Counted from the first letter of the stretch, positions 1 to 5,857 are shown. The stretch: 11,527 nt of DNA from Planctomycetota bacterium (GCA_029212955.1 JARGOW010000059.1:1-11527); one strand, 5' to 3'. The notes: generated from the letters alone by a model not told the origin. Program-made: numbers and translations.

Positions 1-732
1 GGAACATTGCTCATCGAACCCGGATCCCCCCTCGAGGAACGGGTCGATTTTGATGGGTTGAACCCCGTCAACAACACGTTTAGCGGGCTCGTCCGCGGAG
101 TGCAATGCACCTCGCCCACGAGCCACTCCGATGGCGTCCGCGCCTATTGGGCCGGCGGTGCCGCCGCCTTGGAAAATCAAGTGGGCCCGCCCGCCAGCCA
201 GTGGGACGGGCAAGCTCTCACCGCCGAGGGACCGCTGTTCTTCCGCGGCGACGGCACCGGTTTCTCCTTCCGCGTCCCCACGGACCCTGCAGGTGGAACG
301 GATTACTTCGACGCCACTGGCATTCGTTGGGGCTCGAAGGTCAATGGCAATCAAAGCGCCAATGGCTGGTCTGCCCTTACCTATGTGGCCACCCGGCAGA
401 TTACAGAAGCCGACGTTGGGACGGACATCAACGGGGATGGGGACGAAATCGACACCTTTTCCTTGGGTCAAATCCGATTGCAACGATGGGATGCCTTCGC
501 CAATGGAGTGCCCATGGATGACGTGGCCCTGTGCCCGCCGATCGTGGCCCAGGAGCTATGCAACTACGGTGGTGACATGGACGGGGATGGCTTTGCCGAC
601 CCCCTTTTCCTGTGGAACCCCGCCGATGGCAGTCTTCGAATCCGTCTGACCATCGTTTCTGGATTGCAAAACACCCGGGCGGTGGTCAACCGCCTCGCCA
701 ACACTATGTATCTGCGCAACGGAGCGCTCTAA
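1..732 (+). CDS. Minor pilin / pseudopilin-like protein, C-terminal part (5'-truncated by window edge)
   Basis: The frame is open from base 1, so the true start and any prepilin signal helix lie outside the window. About 243 residues are visible. The C-terminus, an amphipathic strand followed by TMYLRNGAL, resembles the TVxLRN ending common in PilW/GspJ-like minor pilins. Two aspartate-rich loops, DINGDGDEID (424-453) and DMDGDGFAD (574-600), look like EF-hand or dockerin calcium loops. Two cysteines (codons at 532 and 559) flank a short loop and could form a disulfide, which would fit an exported protein. The next gene follows after 13 bases on the same strand. The pilin assignment is inferred from the tail and composition only. 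An unrelated secreted calcium-binding protein is the main alternative. Confidence 0.6.
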   Translation, partial: GTLLIEPGSPLEERVDFDGLNPVNNTFSGLVRGVQCTSPTSHSDGVRAYWAGGAAALENQVGPPASQWDGQALTAEGPLFFRGDGTGFSFRVPTDPAGGTDYFDATGIRWGSKVNGNQSANGWSALTYVATRQITEADVGTDINGDGDEIDTFSLGQIRLQRWDAFANGVPMDDVALCPPIVAQELCNYGGDMDGDGFADPLFLWNPADGSLRIRLTIVSGLQNTRAVVNRLANTMYLRNGAL

Positions 733-745
733 CCCACGAACCATC

Positions 746-1201
746 ATGAAAGCTCAACGCAAGAAGAAGCTCAACAAGCCCAAGCTGCAGCTGCGGATGA
801 TCGGGATTTTCCTGGCCATTTCCAGCTTTGCGGCTTTTGGACAAGCTTTGTTGCTGGCCCAATCGCTCATGGATTTGGGACTCAGTTTGGATGATCCCGA
901 AGTGGCTCGCGCCGTTCAAGAAGCACTCCCGGGCATGCTAGCCAGCAACATCCTGTGGACTGTGGTCTTCTTGCTGCCATTCAGTCTTTTGGTTGGCATC
1001 CATGTGACCCACCGGGTTGCAGGCCCGGCCTATCGCATCGAAAAGCACCTGGAAGAGGTGGCCAACGGACAAGACCCCAAAAAGCCCTGTTTCCTGCGCC
1101 AGAACGATGAATTGCAGGAATTGTCCAATGCGATGAACGGCGCGTTCGTGCGACTTTCCTCCACGTCGGAAACCCAAGAACCACAGACCGCCGGAGCCTA
1201 A
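746..1201 (+). CDS. Two-helix membrane protein with HAMP-like cytoplasmic tail (first paralog)
   Basis: This 151-residue protein has a very basic N-terminus (MKAQRKKKLNKPK), a first membrane helix at about residues 18-40, a short extracytoplasmic segment rich in acidic residues (about 41-65), and a second helix at about 66-88. Immediately after comes THRVAGPAYR (88-97), then a helical region ending in NDELQEL (120-126). This layout matches the start of a HAMP domain: TM2, an early Gly-Pro, a first helix, a connector and a second helix. No kinase, cyclase or methyl-accepting domain follows, so it would be a stand-alone signalling or structural module. It is a paralog of the next gene. No clear Shine-Dalgarno precedes the ATG, which is chosen because it opens the basic N-terminus. 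Function unknown; a role linked to the upstream pilin-like gene is a guess from position. Confidence 0.75.
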   Translation: MKAQRKKKLNKPKLQLRMIGIFLAISSFAAFGQALLLAQSLMDLGLSLDDPEVARAVQEALPGMLASNILWTVVFLLPFSLLVGIHVTHRVAGPAYRIEKHLEEVANGQDPKKPCFLRQNDELQELSNAMNGAFVRLSSTSETQEPQTAGA

Positions 1202-1204
1202 ATC

Positions 1205-1771
1205 ATGTCCGATACGACGCACAGAAAGAAGCAGCTGCGCACGCGCAAGCTGATCGACAAGTCTCTGCAACTCCGGTTGGTGGGCGCTTTTGTCGCAGTG
1301 GGTTGTGTGGCTACCCTGTTCCAAGTGGTACTGCTCAACAATTCCATGCTCGACCTATCTGCGGATTTGGCCAAAAATGGGGACATCCTGCTGGCGACCA
1401 CGCCCGGAATCCTAATGCGCTGCGTGGCGATCACGATGGGCTTGTTGGTTCCAGCTCTCACACTGGTTGGCATCCTCATCACCCACCGCATCGCGGGACC
1501 CGCCTATCGCATGCGCTGCTACTTCCAGGAGATCCAGGAAAGCGGTGAGGTGAACTACAAGTGCCGCATTCGAAAGCACGATGAGCTCCAGAGCATGTGC
1601 GTTCTGGTCAACAAGGCCGTCGAGCGAATTCAGGCCGACTATCCGGCCGAAGGCATCGACGAAGCTTCTCCGGACGCCAAAATCAGCGGTCAGCAACTCG
1701 ACAGCGCGCCTTCGATCCAATCCTCGAAGCCGAGCGCGCCTACCCAGGCCGAAGACAACCAGTCCTTCTAG
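1205..1771 (+). CDS. Two-helix membrane protein with HAMP-like cytoplasmic tail (second paralog)
   Basis: This 188-residue paralog of the preceding gene starts 3 bases after its stop. A good ribosome site, GGAG at 1193-1196, lies inside the end of the upstream gene, so the two are co-transcribed and probably translationally coupled. It has a basic N-terminus, helices at about residues 24-46 and 70-94, then THRIAGPAYR (93-102) and HDELQSM (125-131), the same landmarks in the same order as its neighbour. The segments beginning LQLRL (here) and LQLRM (upstream) align through TM1. It differs in a longer, Ser/Pro/Gln-rich, probably disordered C-terminus (about 150-188) and in extra cysteines (C73, C105, C120, C132). 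Hetero-oligomerisation of the two products is plausible but not shown. Exact function unknown. Confidence 0.75.
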   Translation: MSDTTHRKKQLRTRKLIDKSLQLRLVGAFVAVGCVATLFQVVLLNNSMLDLSADLAKNGDILLATTPGILMRCVAITMGLLVPALTLVGILITHRIAGPAYRMRCYFQEIQESGEVNYKCRIRKHDELQSMCVLVNKAVERIQADYPAEGIDEASPDAKISGQQLDSAPSIQSSKPSAPTQAEDNQSF

Positions 1772-1799
1772 GCCCTGACACCTGGAACGTGACCCTCCC

Positions 1800-1835
1800 A
1801 AGGATCCGCTGGCGAATGATCGCTAGCGGATCTTT
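1800..1835 (+). terminator. Hairpin terminator for the membrane-protein pair, overlapping the hydrolase stop codon
   Basis: Arms 1800-1815 and 1820-1835 pair over 16 positions around the 4-base loop ATGA. Two of the pairs (1802/1833 and 1811/1824) are G-U in a plus-strand transcript but A-C mismatches in a minus-strand transcript, so the structure favours termination of the plus-strand genes. The 3' arm ends in TTT and is followed by CCTTCT, a weak pyrimidine tract. The stop codon of the convergent minus-strand hydrolase (1823-1825) is inside the stem. Confidence 0.6.
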
Positions 1836-2770
1836 CCTTCTAGATAGGGAACCTCAAAGCACTTCTCGTGCATGATCGGTCCGTGACCAAAGTAGCCAGC
1901 CTCACCGAACAGCTCGCCGTGGTCGGCGGTCACGATGATGTGGGTATTCTTCGGAACCATGTCGTACAGCTCCTCAAAAACGCCGTCCAAGTAGCGCACC
2001 GTGTTGATCTGCCGGTCCCGGAGTTGGTCGAGCTTATCCTGGTCGAAGAACTGGAAATCCTCCTTGAAGCGATCCTCCTTTCCCTCGCTGGCCTCCAGTT
2101 GATCCTTCATCTTGCGGAACACACCGTTCACTCCGCTGATGCGCGGCCACATGGACGAATCCTCGTCGGGTAGCGCGTAGGGATAGTGGGTCTCCCCCAC
2201 ATTCAACATGTAGAAACTCGGCCTATCGCTGTCGAACTTCAAGGTCGGCAACATGGCTCGCATGTCGTTGTGCGAGTCCATCAACTGGAAGGAATCAAAG
2301 CCCCGGTTGATCGCCGTCTTGGGGTTCAACACGGGCAAGGACACGCGCGCGTGGGTTTGGTAGCCCATCTTGCCTTGCAAGAATTCAGGGAACCAAAGCC
2401 CGGGCACCATGGCACCAAAATCGATGCCCTTCGCAGCCAAACGATCGTTGTAGTTGAAGAAATCTTCCTTGTAATACTCCGACGCGTACACGTGTTGGGG
2501 CGAAGTGTGGGGCAACAACCCTGTCAACAGGTTGTAGTGGCTTGGCGCGGTCCACGAAGCGTACGTGTAGCGTTTTTCGACCTTGCCCAGTTTGGTGATG
2601 ATCTTGGGTTCGGCCGCCATCAAGGAATCCCAACGCAGGGAGTCCAAGGTGATGACGATCATGTTGTTTTCACCCTGCGGGTCCGGGCGCGGTCCCATTC
2701 CCATGGGAAGGCGTCGCGGCAACGGCTTGCGCGGAGTCTCTTGCTTCTTCGATCGACCAAACCAACCCAT
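1823..2770 (-). CDS. Alkaline-phosphatase/sulfatase-superfamily hydrolase, compact, Thr nucleophile candidate
   Basis: This 315-residue protein carries the landmarks of the alkaline phosphatase superfamily: IVITLDSLRWD (38-48) with the first metal-binding Asp at 43, a nucleophile motif TAPSHYNLLTG (74-84), NVGETHYPY (190-198), a second metal site TADHGE (281-286) and GH (295-296) near the end. In true sulfatases the nucleophile box is C/S-x-P-S-R and the Cys/Ser becomes formylglycine. Here it is T-A-P-S-H, so phosphodiesterase, phosphomonoesterase or phosphotransferase chemistry is more likely than sulfatase activity. No signal peptide is visible; the N-terminus is basic and proline-rich, so it is probably cytoplasmic. 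The protein is shorter than most family members and ends soon after FEVPYLEGK. Start: AAGGA (2778-2782) sits 7 bases before the ATG. It lies 23 bases downstream of sat on the same strand, suggesting a link to activated-sulfate or nucleotide metabolism. Substrate not predictable. Confidence 0.8.
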   Translation of the reverse strand: MGWFGRSKKQETPRKPLPRRLPMGMGPRPDPQGENNMIVITLDSLRWDSLMAAEPKIITKLGKVEKRYTYASWTAPSHYNLLTGLLPHTSPQHVYASEYYKEDFFNYNDRLAAKGIDFGAMVPGLWFPEFLQGKMGYQTHARVSLPVLNPKTAINRGFDSFQLMDSHNDMRAMLPTLKFDSDRPSFYMLNVGETHYPYALPDEDSSMWPRISGVNGVFRKMKDQLEASEGKEDRFKEDFQFFDQDKLDQLRDRQINTVRYLDGVFEELYDMVPKNTHIIVTADHGELFGEAGYFGHGPIMHEKCFEVPYLEGKIR

Positions 2771-2793
2771 AGTGTATTCCTTGGCGCTTCGCG

Positions 2794-3312
2794 CTATTCG
2801 GCGGCTACTTCCAAGCCCTTGTAGAAGTCTACCAGGATGTTTGAGGTGGACTCGCGCATCACACGCGTATCCGGGAGTTCGCCGGCGACCAGCTGCTCAC
2901 GCACCTTGATGGGCGTGATGGCCACGGCCGTGTTGCCCTGGTTTTCGCTCACGAGTCCTACCCGGCCAATCTCCTCGAAATAGGCCGCAAAACCCACGTT
3001 TACCGTGCGAATGCCCAACTGCCCTTTCAGGTTTTCGAAGATCTGCTGGCCATCGAAATCGCCCCAGATCGCTGTGTCATCATCAAAGGGTACGGCCGCA
3101 TGCTTGCGCCCAATGATGAAGTGGGTGAAACCCATGTTCTGACGGTAGATCGCGTGCATGACCGCTTCCGCGGGACCCGCATGGAACATGCGCATGTCCA
3201 GCCCAACCAGGGCCAAGTTGTCGTTCAGGTCCTGATCCTTGCTCTTCCAGAGGGCCACATCGGCGTCTCCCTTGCCGAGGATACGATCCTCGATCAAGCG
3301 CTCATAGGTTCG
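2794..3312 (-). CDS. sat: sat C-terminal fragment: GRKH half of the catalytic domain
   Basis: In the shifted frame, homology to ATP sulfurylase begins at about 3312 (RTYERLIEDR) and continues to the stop at 2794, about 172 residues. It contains the conserved Ala-Gly-Pro-Ala-Glu segment of the catalytic domain (FHAGPAEAVMHA), then FIIGRKHA, where GRKH at 3100-3111 replaces the usual GRDH, and a downstream WGDFDGQQIF equivalent to the family's PFDAQxIF. The C-terminus (KVREQLVAGELPD) matches the usual family tail. This frame stays open upstream to 3792, but that extra stretch has no resemblance to the enzyme and is antisense-like noise. The piece has no obvious start signal of its own. It would be translated only by frameshifting, or if the break is a sequence error. 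Confidence 0.65.
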   Translation of the reverse strand, partial: RTYERLIEDRILGKGDADVALWKSKDQDLNDNLALVGLDMRMFHAGPAEAVMHAIYRQNMGFTHFIIGRKHAAVPFDDDTAIWGDFDGQQIFENLKGQLGIRTVNVGFAAYFEEIGRVGLVSENQGNTAVAITPIKVREQLVAGELPDTRVMRESTSNILVDFYKGLEVAAE

Positions 3313-4034
3313 GTGGGCAGTTGGGTCACCAGGGGATTCAACACCACGCCGGTGGTCTTCCCCGTGGATCGCAAAATGGCTTCCGCCCCGTGGACCAACG
3401 CGTACTCGTGGGAGCGGTGGAGAGGATTGCGCGCTTGGAAGGCAACGGACTGCTCCCACCCTTTCTCCTCGATGAGCTTGCGGGTTTGGATAGGACCCAT
3501 GATGCACTTGGCGAACGGCCTCTCGTCGACCATGGGGGTCAGTAGAATGTTCCCCCCCACCAGTTGCGTACGCTGGTCTCCGAGCCAGATGCGTGCGCCC
3601 TCGTGGTCCGTACGCTCGGTTCCATATACCGCCGCGAGCATGCGTTCCTTGTCCCAGTCGTAGCAAGAGCTGACGGTAAGGGTGCCAAATGCCTCGCCCT
3701 CTTCGTCGAGCAACAAGACCGTGGATCCGGGCTTGCAGACTTCCGCTTCCCCGTCGGTCACCGGTAGCACAATTGGAATGGTCCAGGCCCAAAGCGAACC
3801 ATCGCGTTCGATCGCCTGATTCTCGAGAACGCTTTCGTAATCCGAGATCCCCATGGGTCCCGTGAGCGGGCTCAAGGTTCCGTCGGCGATGCGATACAGG
3901 GTCGTGCGGTCCACATTGTTGACTTCAATGGACTCCAATCCCGTCTGCGAAGCAGCGGATAGGTCGAAGCGATGAACAGGGTTGTCGAGACCGCCGTGAA
4001 CGTGGCTTTGACGAGGTGCGGTGGAAGGTACCAT
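3294..4034 (-). CDS. sat: sat N-terminal fragment: PUA-like domain plus HxxH half of the catalytic domain
   Basis: This is the part readable from the ATG at 4034, 246 residues. Residues about 1-170 correspond to the N-terminal PUA-like domain of ATP sulfurylase (for example LSPLTGPMG at 54-62, the usual L-x-PL-x-G-F/P-M signature). Residues about 175-241 begin the nucleotidyltransferase domain with the ATP-contacting motif QARNPLHRSHE (200-210). The final residues after NPLVTQLPT (EPMSA) are read out of frame. This piece lacks the GRxH motif and the rest of the catalytic domain, so alone it should be inactive. No convincing Shine-Dalgarno precedes the start. An interrupted palindrome CGCTCG-AA-CGAGCG lies 26 bases upstream, at 4061-4074. 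Confidence 0.75.
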   Translation of the reverse strand: MVPSTAPRQSHVHGGLDNPVHRFDLSAASQTGLESIEVNNVDRTTLYRIADGTLSPLTGPMGISDYESVLENQAIERDGSLWAWTIPIVLPVTDGEAEVCKPGSTVLLLDEEGEAFGTLTVSSCYDWDKERMLAAVYGTERTDHEGARIWLGDQRTQLVGGNILLTPMVDERPFAKCIMGPIQTRKLIEEKGWEQSVAFQARNPLHRSHEYALVHGAEAILRSTGKTTGVVLNPLVTQLPTEPMSA

Positions 4035-4105
4035 GGTGCCGATAGGGTTGATGAACGGTGCGCTCGAACGAGCGGAACGAGGGGATTCCCCCGCGAAGGA
4101 TAGCG

Positions 4106-4339
4106 CTACAGATAGCCGAGATTCTTGAGTTTCCGCCGGATTGCATCCAGCTCATCCTTTGAGAATTCGGAGCCGCCTTCCGGAGCATCCGGTACGCCGA
4201 CCGGACTGTCCCCCATCAGGTCCCGGAGGACATAGACGACGAAATCTGTGGCGGAGTCAAATCCCGATTCTCCGACGACCTGCTGGATCTTGCGGTACAG
4301 CGGCCGGGGAATCTTGATGGTGACTTTGCTCTCGCGCAT
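4106..4339 (-). CDS. Ribbon-helix-helix (CopG/MetJ-like fold) small protein
   Basis: This 77-residue protein starts with a strand-like ESKVTIKIPRPLYRKI (3-18), followed by a helix, a turn at SGFDSATDF (25-33) and a second helix to about 43. This is the beta-alpha-alpha plan of ribbon-helix-helix DNA-binding proteins, whose dimers insert a beta ribbon in the major groove. After a linker, the C-terminal segment FSKDELDAIRRKLKNLGYL forms a separate amphipathic helix ending in LGYL. It is the first gene of the minus-strand group and lies 71 bases upstream of sat. The region upstream of its start (4377-4407) holds an 8-bp repeat array with 11-bp spacing, the kind of site RHH dimers bind. Autoregulation and control of sat are therefore plausible inferences. 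A non-regulatory or antitoxin-type role is possible, but no toxin gene is adjacent. Confidence 0.75.
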   Translation of the reverse strand: MRESKVTIKIPRPLYRKIQQVVGESGFDSATDFVVYVLRDLMGDSPVGVPDAPEGGSEFSKDELDAIRRKLKNLGYL

Positions 4340-4376
4340 GGGCTAAAGGAGCCAGGAATGGCCATTCAGGCCCCCT

Positions 4377-4407
4377 GACACTCCGATCATACTCCGATTG
4401 GAGTGTC
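4377..4407. promoter_or_regulatory. Candidate RHH operator: direct and inverted octamer repeats
   Basis: ACTCCGAT occurs twice as a direct repeat (4380-4387 and 4391-4398), spaced 11 bp, one helical turn. A near-copy in inverse orientation, ATTGGAGT (4397-4404), follows directly. The outer arms GACACTCC (4377-4384) and GGAGTGTC (4400-4407) form a perfect 8-bp inverted repeat. On the minus strand, TATGAT (4386-4391) inside the array is a 5-of-6 match to a -10 box, 46 bases before the RHH start, though no good -35 is visible. The site lies between the RHH gene and the divergent lipoprotein gene and could control both. Confidence 0.5.
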
Positions 4408-4450
4408 TCGCAGCCATGCAAAACAGGATAAGCTTAGGGACGGACCAACC

Positions 4451-4951
4451 ATGAAAAAGCCCATTGTCACCCTCGTCGGCGCCCCCCTGGCGCTACTCGC
4501 AGTCCTGCTCATCCCCACCTCGTGTGGCTCGGCCAATCCGGAGGAAGCGGGTTACGATGCCATGCAAGCTGGCAACCATTCCAAAGCCATCGGCCTGCTC
4601 GGCGAAGCCTTGAAAGCCGCGGAACCCGGAAGCAAGAAAGCCCACGAACTGTCGGTGGCGCGCTGCCAATCCTTGGCCCACGAGGACCCCAAGGCTTGCC
4701 AGGAGGAATTCCTAGGCCTGACCGCTAAGGGTCTGCAACTGAACCGCAAGGACTTCGAAGACGTGGCCACCGCCCTCATGAGCGTGACCGCCTATGAACA
4801 GGCCGCCCACGTGGTCGACAAGGGGATCAAGACCTACCCCGACAGCACGCGCCTGCCCGAGTACCTGACCAAACTGAAGTCCTTGGCGGAATCCGGCGAA
4901 GCTCCCGGCCTGGGCGCCACCCTGACGGGCTTGGGTTACGGCGGCGAGTAG
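4451..4951 (+). CDS. Small TPR-like lipoprotein
   Basis: This 166-residue protein opens with MKKPIVTLVG, a hydrophobic stretch to residue 22 and a cysteine at 25 (PTSC), a somewhat atypical lipobox because Pro occupies the -3 position. The mature part is helical and contains TPR-like signatures: AGYDAMQAGNHSKAIGLLGEAL (about 33-54, split by one helix turn) and YEQAAHVVDKGIKTYPDS (115-132). It ends in a glycine-rich tail. Two more cysteines (C72, C83) may pair. The ATG at 4451 is preferred over an in-frame GTG at 4403 because it begins the signal peptide and is preceded by AGGGACGG (4436-4443). It is divergent from the RHH gene, with the repeat array between them. It probably acts as an envelope scaffold or assembly protein; no specific partner is evident. 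Confidence 0.75.
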   Translation: MKKPIVTLVGAPLALLAVLLIPTSCGSANPEEAGYDAMQAGNHSKAIGLLGEALKAAEPGSKKAHELSVARCQSLAHEDPKACQEEFLGLTAKGLQLNRKDFEDVATALMSVTAYEQAAHVVDKGIKTYPDSTRLPEYLTKLKSLAESGEAPGLGATLTGLGYGGE

Positions 4952-4972
4952 AACCCACCCCTCCCTCCATGC

Positions 4973-5013
4973 CGAATGCGCGCCATCGACCCAAGGTCGA
5001 TGGCGCGCATTCG
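4973..5013. terminator. Perfect 19-bp hairpin between convergent genes
   Basis: Arms 4973-4991 and 4995-5013 are exactly complementary over 19 bp around a 3-base loop (CAA). The hairpin starts 21 bases after the lipoprotein stop and ends 27 bases before the end of the convergent AIM24-family gene. Neither side has a U-tract, so it is not a classical intrinsic terminator. A U-tract-independent terminator, or a barrier protecting both 3' ends from read-through or exonucleases, is more likely. Confidence 0.6.
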
Positions 5014-5040
5014 CAATTGTGGGCGCGCGCTGGCGCGGGG

Positions 5041-5790
5041 TCAGTCCCCTCCGATCAAGCCACCCAGGATGCCAAGGCCAATCCCTCGCTTGACCTCTCC
5101 GCGGCCGCCTCCGGCAGCGCTCGCCACCTTTCCCGCAAAGCGCGAGAAGGGCGTGGTTTGAATCCAAACCTTTCCCGGGCCGGTCATGTGTGCGTAGAAC
5201 AATCCTTCGCCGCCAAACAGCATGGACTTGACGCCCTTGATCATTCGAATGTCATAGTCCACCGAGGGCTCAAAGGCCACCAGGCACCCCGTATCCACCC
5301 GAATGGACTCACCACGACCCAATTCCTGTTCGACGATCAAACCACCGGCATGTACGAATGCCATGCCGTTGCCCGATAGGCGCTGAAGGAAGAAGCCCTC
5401 CCCTCCCAGGAATCCCGCGCCAAAACGCTTGGTGAAGGCCAGGGTCACTTCAATGCCATCCGCCGAGCAAAGATAGGCGTCCCGTTGGCACATGATGTCC
5501 GTTTTGGCCAGGTCCAAGGGAATGATTTTGTCGGGGAAGTCCCCAGCAAAAGCAACCTTGCGCACATCATGTCCCCGATTGTCGAACGTCGTCAGGAAGA
5601 ACTTCTCACCGGCTAACTTGCGCTTGAGGCCGCTCATGATGCCGCCCCCGGTGGACGTTTCCATCTCGATGCCATCCTCCATCCACATGAAAGCCCCGGG
5701 TTCCGCGCGCACCGCTTCCCGGGGATCCAACCGAATTACAACCGCCTGGGCATCGTCACCCAGGATTTCATAGTCAATTTGATCTGCCAT
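5041..5790 (-). CDS. AIM24 / TIGR00266-family protein
   Basis: This 249-residue protein matches the AIM24 (TIGR00266, formerly DUF124) beta-rich family. It shows the early IDYEILGDDAQAVVIRL, the Gly-rich EPGAFMWMEDGIEMET with TGGGIMSGLKRKLAGE, the central GEGFFLQRLSGNGMAF, and LVAFEPSVDYDI near the end of the fold. The tail is Gly-rich (GGGRGEVKRGIGLGILGGLIGGD), as in other members. The bacterial function is not established; yeast Aim24 is a mitochondrial protein affecting inner-membrane organisation. The start at 5790 is chosen because homology begins at MADQIDY; an upstream extension to 5889 would overlap the neighbouring gene with unrelated sequence. It lies 67 bases downstream of the ThrE-like gene on the same strand and is probably the last gene of that operon. 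No strong Shine-Dalgarno is seen. Confidence 0.85.
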   Translation of the reverse strand: MADQIDYEILGDDAQAVVIRLDPREAVRAEPGAFMWMEDGIEMETSTGGGIMSGLKRKLAGEKFFLTTFDNRGHDVRKVAFAGDFPDKIIPLDLAKTDIMCQRDAYLCSADGIEVTLAFTKRFGAGFLGGEGFFLQRLSGNGMAFVHAGGLIVEQELGRGESIRVDTGCLVAFEPSVDYDIRMIKGVKSMLFGGEGLFYAHMTGPGKVWIQTTPFSRFAGKVASAAGGGRGEVKRGIGLGILGGLIGGD

Positions 5791-5857
5791 GGGGCCAGCA
5801 TACGACAAAGCGACTGGCTTCATTCGCGCCCAGATAAAATTTGCTGACGCGCCACTC

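Larger units (their letters stand above)
2794..4034 (-). pseudogene. sat: Sulfate adenylyltransferase (ATP sulfurylase), reading frame broken near 3310
   Basis: The enzyme makes adenosine 5'-phosphosulfate and pyrophosphate from ATP and sulfate, the first step of sulfate assimilation. The whole locus would encode about 413 residues, close to the usual bacterial length, but it is split over two frames. The N-terminal frame carries the HxxH signature QARNPLHRSHE and ends prematurely at 3294-3296. The C-terminal frame resumes with TYERLIEDR (from 3309 downward) and runs to the stop at 2794. Adding one base, or removing two, near 3309-3320 would restore a single frame. The loop there also looks several residues short relative to the family as I remember it, so a small deletion is possible. 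Both halves are well conserved on each side of the break, which fits a very recent mutation or a sequencing/assembly error better than an old pseudogene. It sits between an RHH gene and a hydrolase gene on the same strand. Confidence 0.85.

Noticed and set aside
3313..3792. Upstream extension of the C-terminal sat frame
   Set aside because: This part is read out of frame over the N-terminal sat half and shows no similarity to ATP sulfurylase; only the portion below about 3312 matches.
4061..4074. Interrupted palindrome CGCTCG-AA-CGAGCG upstream of sat as a second operator
   Set aside because: It does not resemble the ACTCCGAT repeats, and short GC-rich palindromes are common here. Kept only as a note in the sat entry.
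4403..4450. Earlier GTG start for the TPR-like lipoprotein
   Set aside because: It would put 16 charged residues before the signal peptide and overlap the repeat array. The ATG at 4451 begins a normal lipoprotein signal and has a purine-rich site upstream.
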